From assembly GCF_004353505.1 (NCBI RefSeq), contig NZ_SMNQ01000002.1, positions 62,001-126,000 of the forward strand: a stretch of 64,000 bases of DNA. Direction: 5' to 3'. Under the pieces are notes generated by a model. It saw only the letters and a program-made list of their open reading frames with translations, was not told the DNA's origin and did no database searches. Shown here piece after piece: positions 51,462 through 60,671 of the stretch (position 1 is the stretch's first letter; every line of letters begins with the position of its first letter). The translations under genes and the position numbers were made by a program. The DNA is from Streptomyces sp. WAC05374 (GTDB lineage: Bacteria; Actinomycetota; Actinomycetes; Streptomycetales; Streptomycetaceae).

Positions 51462-52642
51462 CAGACGGACGCCTCCAGCTCGGCCTCGATCTTGGCGATG
51501 AGGCGCTCCTCGACGTCCGGCAGGCCGATCTGCTGGACGAGCTCGGCGAAGAAGCCGCGGACGACGAGGCGGCGGGCCTCGGCCTCCGGGATACCGCGAG
51601 CCATCAGGTAGAAGAGCTGCTCGTCGTCGAAGCGGCCGGTGGCCGAGGCGTGACCGGCGCCGGCGATCTCGCCGGTCTCGATCTCCAGGTTCGGCACGGA
51701 GTCGACGCGGGCGCCGTCCGTGAGCACCAGGTTCCGGTTCATCTCGTAGGTGTCGGTGCCCTCGGCCGCGGCCTGGATGAGGACGTCACCGATCCACACG
51801 GCGTGCGCTTCGTCGCCCTGGAGCGCGCCCTTGTAGGCGACGTTGGACTTGCAGTGCGGGGTGTTGTGGTCGACCAGGAGGCGGTGCTCCTGGTGCTGGC
51901 CCTTGTCGGTGAAGTACAGGCCGAACAGCTCGGCCTCGCCGCCGGTCGCGGCGTACTTCACGCGCGGGTGCAGGCGGACCACGTCACCGCCGAAGGTGAC
52001 GACGACCGACTTGAAGGAGGCGTCACGGCCGACCAGCGCGTTGTGCTGGGCGACGTGGACGGCCTTCTCGTCCCAGTCCTGGATGGAGACGACGGTGAGC
52101 CGGGCGCCGTCGCCGAGCAGGTAGTCGACGTTGGCGGCGAGGACCGCGTCACCGGTGTGGTCGATGACGACGACGGCCTCGGCGAACGCGCCGAGCTCGA
52201 CGACCTGGTGGCCGAAGGCGGTGCCGCCCTCGCCGTGCACGGAGATCCGGATCGGCTCGGTGAGCACGGTCTCCTTGGGCACGGTGACGACCGAGGCCTT
52301 CTCGAAGGCGGAGTACGCCTGGGCGGCGATCCGGTCCACCGGCGTGCCGGCCTTGCCGAGCCGGGCGTCGTCACGGCCGACGGTCTCGACGGTGACGCCC
52401 TCGGGCGCCTCCACCTCGACGCGTACGCCGTCGCCGGTGGCGATCGCGGTGCCGTCGTGCAGCCCGCGCAGGCGCTCCAGCGGCGTGAACCGCCACTCCT
52501 CCTCACGGCCGTGCGGGACGGGGAAGTCCGCGACGTCGAAGGACGGGGGGGCGCTCATGCGGGTCGCGACGGTGGACTCGGCGGCCACCGCGATGGAGCC
52601 GGCGGTGGTGGAGCCCGCCGGGAGATTCTGAGCCTCAGCCAT
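51461..52642 (-). CDS. sufD: Fe-S assembly scaffold protein SufD
   Basis: 393 residues. The C-terminal beta-helix domain is typical: VKYAATGGEAELFGLYFTDK, HQEHRLLVDHNTPHCKSNVA with the conserved His, and GKALQ-like YKGALQGDEAHAVWIGDVLI. It ends with the helical GHASATGRFDDEQLFYLMAR shared with SufB. It pairs with SufB to hold two SufC subunits. It is separated from sufB by 137 bp that contain a strong palindrome, unlike the otherwise tight operon. Confidence 0.95.
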   Translation of the reverse strand: MAEAQNLPAGSTTAGSIAVAAESTVATRMSAPPSFDVADFPVPHGREEEWRFTPLERLRGLHDGTAIATGDGVRVEVEAPEGVTVETVGRDDARLGKAGTPVDRIAAQAYSAFEKASVVTVPKETVLTEPIRISVHGEGGTAFGHQVVELGAFAEAVVVIDHTGDAVLAANVDYLLGDGARLTVVSIQDWDEKAVHVAQHNALVGRDASFKSVVVTFGGDVVRLHPRVKYAATGGEAELFGLYFTDKGQHQEHRLLVDHNTPHCKSNVAYKGALQGDEAHAVWIGDVLIQAAAEGTDTYEMNRNLVLTDGARVDSVPNLEIETGEIAGAGHASATGRFDDEQLFYLMARGIPEAEARRLVVRGFFAELVQQIGLPDVEERLIAKIEAELEASV

Positions 52643-52731
52643 GGCTGTCGGTCTGCTCGCTTTCTGCGTTCGGTGCGTTCGCCGCCCGCGGGACGGCCGG
52701 CCGGGGCCGGTCGTGCCGCGGGCCGCTCACT

Positions 52732-52750
52732 GGGCTCACCGGGTGAGCCC
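52732..52750 (-). repeat. Palindromic hairpin in the sufB-sufD gap
   Basis: GGGCTCACC and GGTGAGCCC form perfect 9-bp arms around one G. It lies about 30 bp after the sufB stop in a 137-bp gap that also holds the G/C-rich inverted sequence GGCCGGCCGGGGCC. It may act as a partial terminator or mRNA-stability element, giving different amounts of SufB and SufD. Confidence 0.75.
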
Positions 52751-52779
52751 GGGGACGTGATCGATGCGGCGGGGCGGGA

Positions 52780-54195
52780 CTAGCCCACGGCGCCTTCCAT
52801 CTGCAGCTCGATCAGCCGGTTGAGCTCCAGCGCGTACTCCATGGGCAGCTCCTTGGCGATCGGCTCGACGAAGCCGCGCACGATCATCGCCATCGCCTCG
52901 TCCTCCGACAGGCCGCGGCTCATCAGGTAGAAGAGCTGGTCCTCGGAGACCTTGGAGACGGTCGCCTCGTGGCCCATGGACACGTCGTCCTCGCGGACGT
53001 CCACGTAGGGGTAGGTGTCCGAGCGGGAGATCGTGTCGACGAGCAGCGCGTCGCACAGCACGTTGGACTTGGCGCCCGGGGCACCCTCGCCGATCTCGAT
53101 GAGACCGCGGTAGGAGGTGCGGCCGCCGCCTCGCGCCACCGACTTGGAGACGATGTTGGAGGAGGTGTTCGGGGCCATGTGGACCATCTTGGCGCCGGCG
53201 TCCTGGTGCTGGCCCTCGCCCGCGAAGGCGATGGACAGGGTCTCGCCCTTGGCGTGCTCGCCCATCAGGTAGACGGCCGGGTACTTCATCGTGACCTTGG
53301 AGCCGATGTTGCCGTCGACCCACTCCATGGTCGCGCCCTCGTAGGCCACGGCACGCTTGGTGACCAGGTTGTAGACGTTGTTCGACCAGTTCTGGATCGT
53401 CGTGTAGCGGCAGCGGGCGCCCTTCTTCACGATGATCTCGACCACGGCGGAGTGGAGGGAGTCCGAGGAGTAGATCGGGGCGGTGCAGCCCTCGACGTAG
53501 TGGACGTAGGCGTCCTCGTCGACGATGATCAGCGTCCGCTCGAACTGGCCCATGTTCTCGGTGTTGATCCGGAAGTAGGCCTGGAGCGGGATCTCGACGT
53601 GCACGCCCTTCGGGACGTAGATGAACGAGCCGCCGGACCACACCGCGGTGTTCAGCGACGCGAACTTGTTGTCGCCGACCGGGATGACCGTGCCGAAGTA
53701 CTCCTGGAAGAGCTCCGGGTGCTCCTTGAGCGCGGTGTCCGTGTCGAGGAAGATGACGCCCTGCTCCTCCAGGTCCTCGCGGATCTGGTGGTAGACGACC
53801 TCGGACTCGTACTGGGCCGCGACACCGGCGACGAGGCGCTGCTTCTCCGCCTCGGGGATGCCGAGCTTGTCGTACGTGTTCTTGATGTCCTCGGGCAGGT
53901 CCTCCCAGGAGGCGGCCTGCTTCTCGGTGGACCGGACGAAGTACTTGATGTTGTCGAAGTCGATGCCCGACAGGTCGGAGCCCCAGTTCGGCATGGGCTT
54001 CTTGTCGAAGAGGCGCAGACCCTTCAGCCGCAGCTTCAGCATCCACTCCGGCTCGTTCTTCTTCGCGGAGATGTCGCGGACGACGTCCTCGGAGAGACCG
54101 CGCTTGGCGGCGGCACCGGCCGCGTCCGAGTCGGCCCAGCCGTACTCGTACCGACCCAGGCCCTCGAGCTCGGGGTGGCTGATCTCGGTGGTCAT
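52780..54195 (-). CDS. sufB: Fe-S assembly scaffold protein SufB
   Basis: 471 residues, the most conserved Suf protein. Visible hallmarks are [40 protein letters not shown], the Cys-containing [20 protein letters not shown] that takes part in cluster building, [16 protein letters not shown], and the C-terminal [20 protein letters not shown]. It carries the nascent cluster in the SufBC2D complex. The gene overlaps the sufR stop by 4 bp, so it is translated together with its repressor. Confidence 0.97.
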   Translation of the reverse strand: MTTEISHPELEGLGRYEYGWADSDAAGAAAKRGLSEDVVRDISAKKNEPEWMLKLRLKGLRLFDKKPMPNWGSDLSGIDFDNIKYFVRSTEKQAASWEDLPEDIKNTYDKLGIPEAEKQRLVAGVAAQYESEVVYHQIREDLEEQGVIFLDTDTALKEHPELFQEYFGTVIPVGDNKFASLNTAVWSGGSFIYVPKGVHVEIPLQAYFRINTENMGQFERTLIIVDEDAYVHYVEGCTAPIYSSDSLHSAVVEIIVKKGARCRYTTIQNWSNNVYNLVTKRAVAYEGATMEWVDGNIGSKVTMKYPAVYLMGEHAKGETLSIAFAGEGQHQDAGAKMVHMAPNTSSNIVSKSVARGGGRTSYRGLIEIGEGAPGAKSNVLCDALLVDTISRSDTYPYVDVREDDVSMGHEATVSKVSEDQLFYLMSRGLSEDEAMAMIVRGFVEPIAKELPMEYALELNRLIELQMEGAVG

Positions 54196-54914
54196 GCGGG
54201 GTTCCTCCCGGCCGTGCTTGCAGATGCTGATGGTGTGGTGTGCGGGATGTACGTCGTGCAGACCCCGTCGCCGTGCGCGATGGTCGCCAGTCGCTGCACG
54301 TGGGTGCCGAGCAGACGGCTGAAGATCTCCGTCTCAGCCTCGCACAGTTGCGGGTACCGCTCGGCGACGTGGGCGACCGGGCAGTGGTGCTGGCAGAGCT
54401 GCTGTCCGACCGGCGCGTTGCGCGCCGTCGCAGCGTACCCGTCCGCGCTCAGGGCCTTGGCGAGCGCCTCGGCGCGCGCTTCCGGCGCCGCGGCCTCGAC
54501 CGCCTCCCGGTACGCCTCCGCCTGGGCCTCGATCCGGTCCCGGGCGAACGCGGCGACGGCGGCCTCGCCGCCCGCGTTCTGCTCGATCCAGCGCAGGGCG
54601 TCGACGGCGAGCGCGTCGTACGACTGGTCGAAGGCGTCCCGGCCGCAGTCGGTCAGGGCGAACACCTTGGCGGGGCGGCCCCGGGTGCGGGCGCCGTAGA
54701 CACGCTGTTCACGCGGGGCGACGACGTCGTCGGCGACCAGCGCGTCCAGGTGCCGACGGACGGCGGCCTGAGTGAGGCCGAGCCGCTTGGCGAGCTCGGC
54801 CACGGTGGACGGGCCGTGATCCAGGATGGAGCGCGCGACCCGGTTGCGCGTGGAGCGCTCCCCGGTCGCGAGTTCCTCCGCTGGAGCCGCGGGAGCCTCA
54901 CCGACGTTTTTCAC
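54192..54914 (-). CDS. sufR: SufR-type [Fe-S] transcriptional repressor of the suf operon
   Basis: 240 residues from the GTG at 54914. The N-terminal winged helix is [20 protein letters not shown] then [20 protein letters not shown]. The C-terminal domain has the cluster-binding cysteines in [19 protein letters not shown] and ...[14 protein letters not shown], as in SufR of cyanobacteria and actinobacteria. It represses its own operon when a [4Fe-4S] cluster is bound. Upstream in-frame ATG at 54983 would add 23 residues, but the -10 AACAAT just before the GTG indicates a leaderless start here. Confidence 0.88.
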   Translation of the reverse strand: MKNVGEAPAAPAEELATGERSTRNRVARSILDHGPSTVAELAKRLGLTQAAVRRHLDALVADDVVAPREQRVYGARTRGRPAKVFALTDCGRDAFDQSYDALAVDALRWIEQNAGGEAAVAAFARDRIEAQAEAYREAVEAAAPEARAEALAKALSADGYAATARNAPVGQQLCQHHCPVAHVAERYPQLCEAETEIFSRLLGTHVQRLATIAHGDGVCTTYIPHTTPSASASTAGRNPA

Positions 54915-54950
54915 AACGCCATTGTTGCGTAATTCCTCAGAGCCTGACAA
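54914..54950 (-). promoter_or_regulatory. sufR promoter with SufR operator
   Basis: On the minus strand, TTGTCA (54945-54950) and AACAAT (54921-54926) are 18 bp apart, placing the start of transcription at about 54914, the GTG itself. The site CAAC-N6-GTTG (54914-54927) reported for Streptomyces SufR overlaps the -10 and the start codon. The remainder of the gap up to the ABC gene at 55211 (about 260 bp) shows no further feature except a TAGACT -10-like box at 55197. Confidence 0.75.
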
Positions 54951-55210
54951 GCGAGGTCCCGACCGGTGGACGGTGCCGTACATCACTAAGGGAAACCTAA
55001 CCTGACCTGCGGAAACGATCAGCGCTCGAGCGGCACGCGAGCGGCCGCGGCCGCGCCTGACCTGCCCGTTTTGCCCGATCGGCGGCACCGTCGCCCCCCG
55101 GCGCGGCGCCCGGTAAAGAGCCTCCCGGGACCGGCCCGGGGGCCCCTCCCGTGCGCCCGGGACGACCCGCCGGACGGGGGACGCCGCGCCGCTGCCTAGA
55201 CTTCACTGCC

Positions 55211-56137
55211 ATGCGATACGAGTCCGTCGTCCAGGTCCGGGGCCTGGTCAAGCGGTACGGGACGAAGACCGCGGTGGACGGCCTCGACCTCGACGTCCGG
55301 GCGGGCACCGTCACCGCCGTCCTGGGCCCCAACGGGGCCGGCAAGACCACCACCGTCGAGACCTGCGAGGGCTACCGCCGCCCCGACGCCGGCACCGTCC
55401 GCGTCCTGGGCCTCGACCCGGTCGCCGACGCCGCCGCGCTGCGCCCCCGCGTCGGCGTGATGCTCCAGTCCGGCGGCGTCTACTCCGGCGCCCGCGCCGA
55501 CGAGATGCTCCGCCACATGGCGAAACTCCACGCCCAGCCCCTGGACGTGGACGCGCTGATCGAGCGCCTCGGGCTCGGCTCCTGCGGCCGTACCACCTAC
55601 CGGCGGCTCTCCGGCGGCCAGCAGCAGCGCCTGGCGCTCGCCATGGCCGTCGTCGGCCGCCCCGAGCTGGTCTTCCTCGACGAGCCGACCGCCGGCCTCG
55701 ACCCCCAGGCCCGCCGCGCCACCTGGCAGCTCATCCGCGAACTGCGCACCGACGGCGTCACGACCGTCCTGACCACTCACTTCATGGACGAGGCCGAGGA
55801 GCTGGCCGACGACGTCGCGATCATCGACGCGGGCCGGGTCGCCGCCCAGGGCAGCCCCGAGGAGCTGTGCCGGGGCGGGGCCGAGAACACCCTCCGCTTC
55901 ACCGGCCGCCCGGGCCTGGACCTCGGCTCCCTGCTCAAGGCCCTCCCGGACGGCACCGCCGCCGCCGAGCTGACCCCGGGCGCGTACCGCATCAGCGGCA
56001 CGGTCGACCCCCAGCTCCTCGCCACGGTCACCACCTGGTGCGCGCAGCACGGGGTGATGCCGGACGGCATCGCGGTCGAGCGCCACACCCTCGAGGACGT
56101 CTTCCTGGAACTGACCGGCAAGGAGCTGCGCCCATGA
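55211..56137 (+). CDS. ABC transporter ATP-binding protein (drug/polysaccharide exporter type)
   Basis: 308 residues from the ATG at 55211. Walker A is VLGPNGAGKTTTVETCEG, the Q-loop is in VGVMLQSGGVYSGARA, the signature is YRRLSGGQQQRLALAMA, Walker B is LVFLDEPTAGLDPQ, and the H-loop His is in TTVLTTHFMDEAEEL. A C-terminal extension of about 80 residues follows, as in DrrA/CcmA-like exporters. It is coupled to the permease gene by ATGA. TAGACT 8 bp before the start suggests a leaderless or very short-leader mRNA. The substrate is unknown. Confidence 0.94.
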   Translation: MRYESVVQVRGLVKRYGTKTAVDGLDLDVRAGTVTAVLGPNGAGKTTTVETCEGYRRPDAGTVRVLGLDPVADAAALRPRVGVMLQSGGVYSGARADEMLRHMAKLHAQPLDVDALIERLGLGSCGRTTYRRLSGGQQQRLALAMAVVGRPELVFLDEPTAGLDPQARRATWQLIRELRTDGVTTVLTTHFMDEAEELADDVAIIDAGRVAAQGSPEELCRGGAENTLRFTGRPGLDLGSLLKALPDGTAAAELTPGAYRISGTVDPQLLATVTTWCAQHGVMPDGIAVERHTLEDVFLELTGKELRP

Positions 56138-56901
56138 GCGGCGGGACCTACACACCGGCGCCCGGAGCGGCACCGGTCGGACGGATGATCGCCGCCCAGG
56201 CCGCGTTCGAGACGAAGATGCTGCTGCGCAACGGCGAGCAGCTCCTGCTCACCGTCATCATCCCCTCGCTGCTGCTGGTGCTGTTCTCGACGGTCGACAT
56301 CGTCGACACCGGCGGCGGCAGGGCCGTGGACTTCCTGGCCCCCGGCGTGCTCGCGCTGGCCGTGATGTCGACCGCCTTCACCGGGCAGGCCATCGCGACC
56401 GGCTTCGAGCGGCGGTACGGGGTGCTCAAGCGCCTCGGGGCCTCACCGCTGCCCCGCTGGGCGCTGATGACGGCCAAGACGGGGGCGGTCCTGGTCACCG
56501 AGGTGCTCCAGGTCGCGCTGCTGACGGTGATCGCGCTGGCGCTGGGCTGGTCCCCGCGGGGCGGCGTCCTGCCGGTGCTCGTGCTCCTCCTGCTCGGCAC
56601 GGCGGCCTTCTCGGGGCTCGGCCTGCTGATGGCGGGCACGCTGCGGGCCGAGGCGACGCTGGCCGCCGCGAACCTGGTGTTCCTGCTGCTCCTGGTGGGG
56701 GGCGGGGTGATCGTGCCACTGGACCGGTTCCCGGACGCGGCGCGCGCGGTGCTGGAGCTGCTGCCCATCTCGGCGCTGTCGGACGGGCTGCGGGACGTGC
56801 TCCAGGGCGGGGCGCCGATGCCGTGGGGCGCGGTGGGCGTCCTTACGGTGTGGGCGGTGCTCGGGCTGGGCGCGGCGGCGCGGTTCTTCCGCTGGGAGTA
56901 G
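56134..56901 (+). CDS. ABC-2 type transporter permease
   Basis: 255 residues with six membrane spans: around 35-55, 65-85, 115-140, 145-165, 175-195 and 228-250. The family segment LAPGVLALAVMSTAFTGQAI and the YGVLKRLGASPLPRWALM loop are typical of ABC-2 exporters that pair with DrrA-like ATPases. LLPISALSDGLRDVLQGG near the end is the conserved C-terminal helix. Together with the ATPase it would export a drug or lipid-like compound. The pair is commonly found beside suf and ctaA in Streptomyces. Confidence 0.93.
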   Translation: MSGGTYTPAPGAAPVGRMIAAQAAFETKMLLRNGEQLLLTVIIPSLLLVLFSTVDIVDTGGGRAVDFLAPGVLALAVMSTAFTGQAIATGFERRYGVLKRLGASPLPRWALMTAKTGAVLVTEVLQVALLTVIALALGWSPRGGVLPVLVLLLLGTAAFSGLGLLMAGTLRAEATLAAANLVFLLLLVGGGVIVPLDRFPDAARAVLELLPISALSDGLRDVLQGGAPMPWGAVGVLTVWAVLGLGAAARFFRWE

Positions 56902-56918
56902 CGCAGCGGGGGGCCTCG

Positions 56919-56948
56919 TGAACGGATGCACAAGCGGCCGCCTACGAT
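56919..56948 (+). promoter_or_regulatory. ctaA promoter, leaderless
   Basis: TGAACG (56919-56924) and TACGAT (56943-56948) are 18 bp apart. Transcription would start about seven bases later, at the GTG used as the ctaA start. No ribosome-binding site precedes that GTG. Confidence 0.6.
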
Positions 56949-56955
56949 GGTGTCC

Positions 56956-57927
56956 GTGTTGACCCCCCTCGCCTTTATCGCCCAGCGCTGGACCCCCTCC
57001 CCCCGAACGGTCCGGCGCGCCGCCCTCTCCGCCATGATCATGACGGTCGTCATCATCGTGACGGGCGGCGCCGTCCGGCTCACCGGTTCGGGGCTCGGCT
57101 GCGACACCTGGCCCAAGTGCACGGACGACAGCCTGTTCACCACCTCCGAGCAGGGCATCCACGGTGCCATCGAGTTCGGCAACCGGATGCTGACGTACGT
57201 GGTGTCGGCGGCCGTGGGCTGGTTCATCGTCGCGGCGCGCTGCGCCAAGCCGTGGCGGCGGGAGCTGAGCCGGCTGGGCTGGCTCCAGTTCTGGATCGTG
57301 GCGCTCAACGCGGTCATCGGCGGCATCACGGTACGGCTGGAGCTCAACCCGTGGACCGTGGCCGTCCACTTCCTGGCCGCCAACGCGCTGCTGACGGTGA
57401 CCACGGTGAGCTGGCTGCGCACCGGTGAGGGGGACGGTGCCCGGCGCCCGCGGGTGCCGGGGCCGGTGCGCAAGCTGGGCTGGACGCTGGTGGTCGTGGC
57501 CGCTCTGCTGGTCGCGGCGGGTACGGCGGTGACCGGCTCGGGCAAGCACGCGGGCGACAGCAGCGACGTGCCGCGCATGCCGTTCGACTACGCCTCCGTC
57601 GCCCAGATCCACGCGCTCTTCGCCTGGGCGGTGTGCGCCCTGGCGCTCGCGCTGTTCTTCGTGCTGCGCGTGGTGGACGCCCCCGACGACACCCGGGCGC
57701 GCGCCCGCGACCTGCTGCTGGTGCTGCTGGCGCAGGGCGGCATCGGGTACGTGCAGTACTTCACGGGCGTCCCGGAGATCCTGGTGGGCCTGCACATGCT
57801 GGGCTCGTCCCTGATGTGGATCGCGGTGCTCCGCCTCGCCCTGAGCCTGCGCGAGCGCCCGGCCGGGGCGCCGGCCACCGGCATCCCCGCCCAGGCACCG
57901 GACGCGGCACTGAGCCCGGCCGGCTGA
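56956..57927 (+). CDS. ctaA: Heme A synthase (COX15/CtaA family)
   Basis: 323 residues from the GTG at 56956; ATGs at 56926 and 56947 overlap the promoter and are less likely. Eight membrane spans are expected. The first half has GGAVRLTGSGLGCDTWPKC with the extracellular Cys pair, and IHGAIEFGNRMLTYVVSAAV with haem-ligand His. The second half repeats the pattern (GTAVTGSGKHAGDSS, SVAQIHALFAWAVCAL). It oxidises haem O to haem A for cytochrome c oxidase. ctaB, which makes haem O, is 2.5 kb away on the other strand. Confidence 0.93.
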   Translation: MLTPLAFIAQRWTPSPRTVRRAALSAMIMTVVIIVTGGAVRLTGSGLGCDTWPKCTDDSLFTTSEQGIHGAIEFGNRMLTYVVSAAVGWFIVAARCAKPWRRELSRLGWLQFWIVALNAVIGGITVRLELNPWTVAVHFLAANALLTVTTVSWLRTGEGDGARRPRVPGPVRKLGWTLVVVAALLVAAGTAVTGSGKHAGDSSDVPRMPFDYASVAQIHALFAWAVCALALALFFVLRVVDAPDDTRARARDLLLVLLAQGGIGYVQYFTGVPEILVGLHMLGSSLMWIAVLRLALSLRERPAGAPATGIPAQAPDAALSPAG

Positions 57928-57985
57928 CCCGGCCCGTACACCCGCCGTTCCCGGCCGGCTAGCCCAGCCCGTACACCCGCCGGGC
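57917..57985 (+). repeat. Imperfect 35-bp direct repeat at the ctaA/amidohydrolase junction
   Basis: The end of ctaA (GGCCGGCTGACCCGGCCCGT...) is repeated about 35 bp on (GGCCGGCTAGCCCAGCCCGT...), with both copies continuing ACACCCGCC. The second copy contains the stop and last codons of the convergent gene. It looks like a small local duplication. Confidence 0.6.
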
Positions 57986-59038
57986 GTTCCCGGCCGCGAT
58001 CATGTCGGCGACCCGCTGGGCGTCGTGCCGCGACCAGGAGCCGTCGCAGACCCAGTCGGCCAGCACCCGGCCGAGCGCCTCACGGAACACCCGCGCGCCC
58101 ACCACGTGCAGCTCGGGCAGCCCGCGGGCGCCGCTGGAGAACAGCAGCTTGCCGAACGGCGCGAGCTCCAGGGTCTCGGCGAGCACGGCCGCCGCCCGCG
58201 CGCCCGTCCGGGCGAGCGCGGGCCCCAGGTCCGCGTACACGTGCGGGAACACGCTCGTCAGATGGGCGGCCTGCCGGTGGTGGGGGTAGCCGTGCAGCAG
58301 CACCAGGTCGGTGCCGAGCCCGGCGGTGGCCGCCGCGAAGTCCCGCAGCGTCATGGGGTCGTCCACGCCCACGTGCAACTGGAGCGGCCGCCCGGACGCG
58401 ACGGCGATCCACAGCAGGTGCCGCAGCAGTACGGGGTCGGTGAGCGCCCCGCCGACCCGGCGGCCGGCCAGCCAGCGCCCTGCCGCGCCCCGCACCTCAC
58501 CGGGCCCGGGCGGCGCGGGCGCGAGGGCGAGCCCGTGGCGTACCGCCGCGACGGAGGTGAACGCGACGGCGGAGACGGCCGCCCCGTGCACGGCCTCGGC
58601 GAGGTTGGCGAGCAGGGCGTCGACGGTGCCTGACGTGTCGGCGACCTGCTCGGCGAGCAGCTCCAGGCGGACGATCTCGTGGGCCTGGGCGTCGCCCGCG
58701 GCGGCGATCTCGACCGGGCCGGTGAGGTCGCCGGGCAGCCCGGTCTCCACCAGGTAGGTGGAGATTCCGGTGGAGCGCAGCAGCCGGCGGCCCGACTCCA
58801 GCACGCCGAGCTCCCGGCGGCGGGCCAGGTAGCGGGCGGGCGGGCAGTGCGGCTCGAGGCCGAGCAGGGGCGGGCACCAGCGGCGTACGGCGAAGCCGGT
58901 CTGGGTGTCGAAGAAGGTCGTCCCGGCCGCCGGGGGCCCCTCCGCCCTGCCGAGCAGGGTCTCGAAGGTGCCCAGGCCCAGCTCCGTGCGGAGCACCCCG
59001 TGGCAGTACTGGTCCACCAGCGTCGGGGTGTCGATCAT
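57959..59038 (-). CDS. Amidohydrolase-like family protein
   Basis: 359 residues from the ATG at 59038. It reads as a TIM barrel of the amidohydrolase-2 group: VDQYCHGVLRTELGLGTFE at the start, LLWIAVASGRPLQLHVGVDD with a metal-type His in the middle, VLLHGYPHHRQAAHLTSVFP, then KLLFSSGARGLPELHVVGAR and the common end IAAGNARRVYGLG. The first-strand HxH motif is reduced to a single His (QYCH), so metal binding may be altered. Substrate unknown. It converges with ctaA. Confidence 0.75.
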   Translation of the reverse strand: MIDTPTLVDQYCHGVLRTELGLGTFETLLGRAEGPPAAGTTFFDTQTGFAVRRWCPPLLGLEPHCPPARYLARRRELGVLESGRRLLRSTGISTYLVETGLPGDLTGPVEIAAAGDAQAHEIVRLELLAEQVADTSGTVDALLANLAEAVHGAAVSAVAFTSVAAVRHGLALAPAPPGPGEVRGAAGRWLAGRRVGGALTDPVLLRHLLWIAVASGRPLQLHVGVDDPMTLRDFAAATAGLGTDLVLLHGYPHHRQAAHLTSVFPHVYADLGPALARTGARAAAVLAETLELAPFGKLLFSSGARGLPELHVVGARVFREALGRVLADWVCDGSWSRHDAQRVADMIAAGNARRVYGLG

Positions 59039-59107
59039 TGCGGGGGCTCCCTGCGATGGCTGAACCGTCACAGGTCCTAACGGGTGAGCCCCGCCCAAGG
59101 TGTTGCC

Positions 59108-59443
59108 TCAGTCGTTCGAGGGGCCGCCGATCTGGATGCCGGCCATGCGGGTCCACTCGTACGGGCCGGTGCGGACCTTGGCGGCGAAGTCGCCGTCGAA
59201 GGCCTCGTGGAGCGTGAGGCCCGCCTTCTCGGCGGCGCTCTTCGCGACCTCGTGGGTGGGGGCGACGAGGTCGCCCCAGCCGCCGTCCTCGCCGACGAGC
59301 ACGATGCGGGTGCCCATCTGGCCGATGTACGCGAGCTGGCCCTCGGCGCCGCCGTGCTCCTTGGAGAACGCCTGGATCTGCTTGGCGAGCTTGGAGGCCC
59401 TGGCCTCGGCCCGCTTGGTGTCGCCCTGCTTGGTGTCTGCCAT
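59108..59443 (-). CDS. Small conserved protein of unknown function
   Basis: 111 residues from the ATG at 59443. A Lys/Ala-rich helix (KRAEARASKLAKQIQAFSKE) precedes a compact alpha/beta part: AYIGQMGTRIVLVGEDGGWG, then PTHEVAKSAAEKAGLTLHEA and RTGPYEWTRMAGIQIGG. There is no signal peptide. It is found near ctaB in other Streptomyces as far as I recall, but has no assigned role. It lies 44 bp downstream of ctaB on the same strand and may be co-transcribed. Confidence 0.75.
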   Translation of the reverse strand: MADTKQGDTKRAEARASKLAKQIQAFSKEHGGAEGQLAYIGQMGTRIVLVGEDGGWGDLVAPTHEVAKSAAEKAGLTLHEAFDGDFAAKVRTGPYEWTRMAGIQIGGPSND

Positions 59444-59487
59444 GAACAGGATGCTACCCACCGGTAGTAAAACCCGCCAGGGTCCGT

Positions 59488-60429
59488 CTACCGCAGGAAC
59501 GGGTCGACCGCCACGGCCACGAACAGCAGCGACACATAGGTGATCGACCAGTGGAACAGCCGCATCTCCTTGAGCTTGACGCCCGTCTCGCCCGCCTTGG
59601 CGCGGTTCTGGAGGGCGTGCGCCTCCCACAGCCACCAGCCGCCCGTCGCCAGCGCCACCGCCGTGTAGAACCAGCCGGTGTAGCCGAGCGGCGTCAGCAG
59701 CAGGGAGACGGCGACCATCACCCAGCTATAGAGGACGATCTGCCGGGCCACCACCTTGTTGGAGGCGATGACCGGGAGCATGGGCACGCCCACGCGCGCG
59801 TAGTCCTCCTTCACCTTCATCGACAGCGGCCAGTAGTGCGGCGGCGTCCAGAAGAAGATGACCAGGAAGAGGATGACGGCCGCCCAGGACATCGAGTCGG
59901 TCACCGCGGACCAGCCGATCAGCACCGGCATGCAGCCGGCGATGCCGCCCCAGACGATGTTCTGCGAGGTGCGCCGCTTGAGGATCATCGTGTAGACGAC
60001 CACGTAGAAGAGGAGCGCGCCGAGTGACAGCCAGGCGGACAGCCAGTTGACGGTCAGCCCGAACCAGAGCGTGGAGACCACGGCGAGGGTGAGGCCGAAG
60101 ACCAGCCCCTCGCGCGGCGAGACCATGCCGGTGACCAGCGGCCGCTGCGACGTCCGGTCCATGAGGGCGTCGATGTCGCGGTCGATGTACATGTTCAGCG
60201 CGTTGGCGCCACCGGCCGACAGGTAGCCGCCGAGGCAGGTGGCGAGCACCAGCCACAGGTCGGGCACGCCCTGTTCGGCCAGGAACATGACGGGGACGGT
60301 GGTGATCAGCAGCAGCTCGATGATCCGGGGCTTGGTCAGGGCGACGAAGCCCTTGACGCGGGCCCCGAATGGCCGCTTCCCCGTGCTCGTCCCGAGCACA
60401 CCCGCCGGACGGGATTCGACGGCCGTCAC
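59488..60429 (-). CDS. ctaB: Protoheme IX farnesyltransferase (heme O synthase)
   Basis: 313 residues from the GTG at 60429, chosen for AGGGG five bases upstream; other in-frame starts lie slightly upstream. Nine or so membrane spans. The prenyl-pyrophosphate motifs are [20 protein letters not shown] (N-x-x-x-D-x-x-x-D) and [16 protein letters not shown] (D-Y-x-R-x-G). [13 protein letters not shown] is the conserved UbiA/CtaB loop. It adds farnesyl to protohaem, forming haem O for cytochrome oxidase. It is divergent from tkt. Confidence 0.95.
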   Translation of the reverse strand: MTAVESRPAGVLGTSTGKRPFGARVKGFVALTKPRIIELLLITTVPVMFLAEQGVPDLWLVLATCLGGYLSAGGANALNMYIDRDIDALMDRTSQRPLVTGMVSPREGLVFGLTLAVVSTLWFGLTVNWLSAWLSLGALLFYVVVYTMILKRRTSQNIVWGGIAGCMPVLIGWSAVTDSMSWAAVILFLVIFFWTPPHYWPLSMKVKEDYARVGVPMLPVIASNKVVARQIVLYSWVMVAVSLLLTPLGYTGWFYTAVALATGGWWLWEAHALQNRAKAGETGVKLKEMRLFHWSITYVSLLFVAVAVDPFLR

Positions 60430-60588
60430 GCACACCCCTGACAGAGACATCCCAGCGAGTCGCCTCCCGGGCGTGAAGGCCCGGTAAAGACTCGCGCGTA
60501 CCACGCCACTCTAGACGTTGCCCATACCTCGCTCTTCGCGGGGGTGGGTCGTGTTGGGGAGGGCACCGCAAAGGGTGGATTCCACGCT

Positions 60589-60671
60589 CGGATGAGCGAT
60601 CGGATGAGCGCCTCCGTATTCACTTGCCGAAAGCCGCGGAGCCCAGTCAGGAGGCGGATCGTGACCGATCC
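60589..60671 (+). promoter_or_regulatory. Repeats in the ctaB-tkt control region
   Basis: The 357-bp gap between ctaB and tkt holds the direct repeat CGGATGAGCG at 60589 and 60601 (12-bp spacing) and the inverted repeat GGATCG-TGAC-CGATCC (60656-60671). On the tkt side a TAGGCT -10-like box is at about 60716, and ACTCTA near 60510 is a -10 candidate for ctaB. The repeats look like regulator sites but I cannot name the protein. Confidence 0.45.

Noticed and set aside
54914..54925. Three-codon leader peptide (ATG GCG TTG TGA) overlapping the sufR GTG
   Set aside because: It arises from the SufR operator and -10 sequence and would lie upstream of the predicted transcription start.
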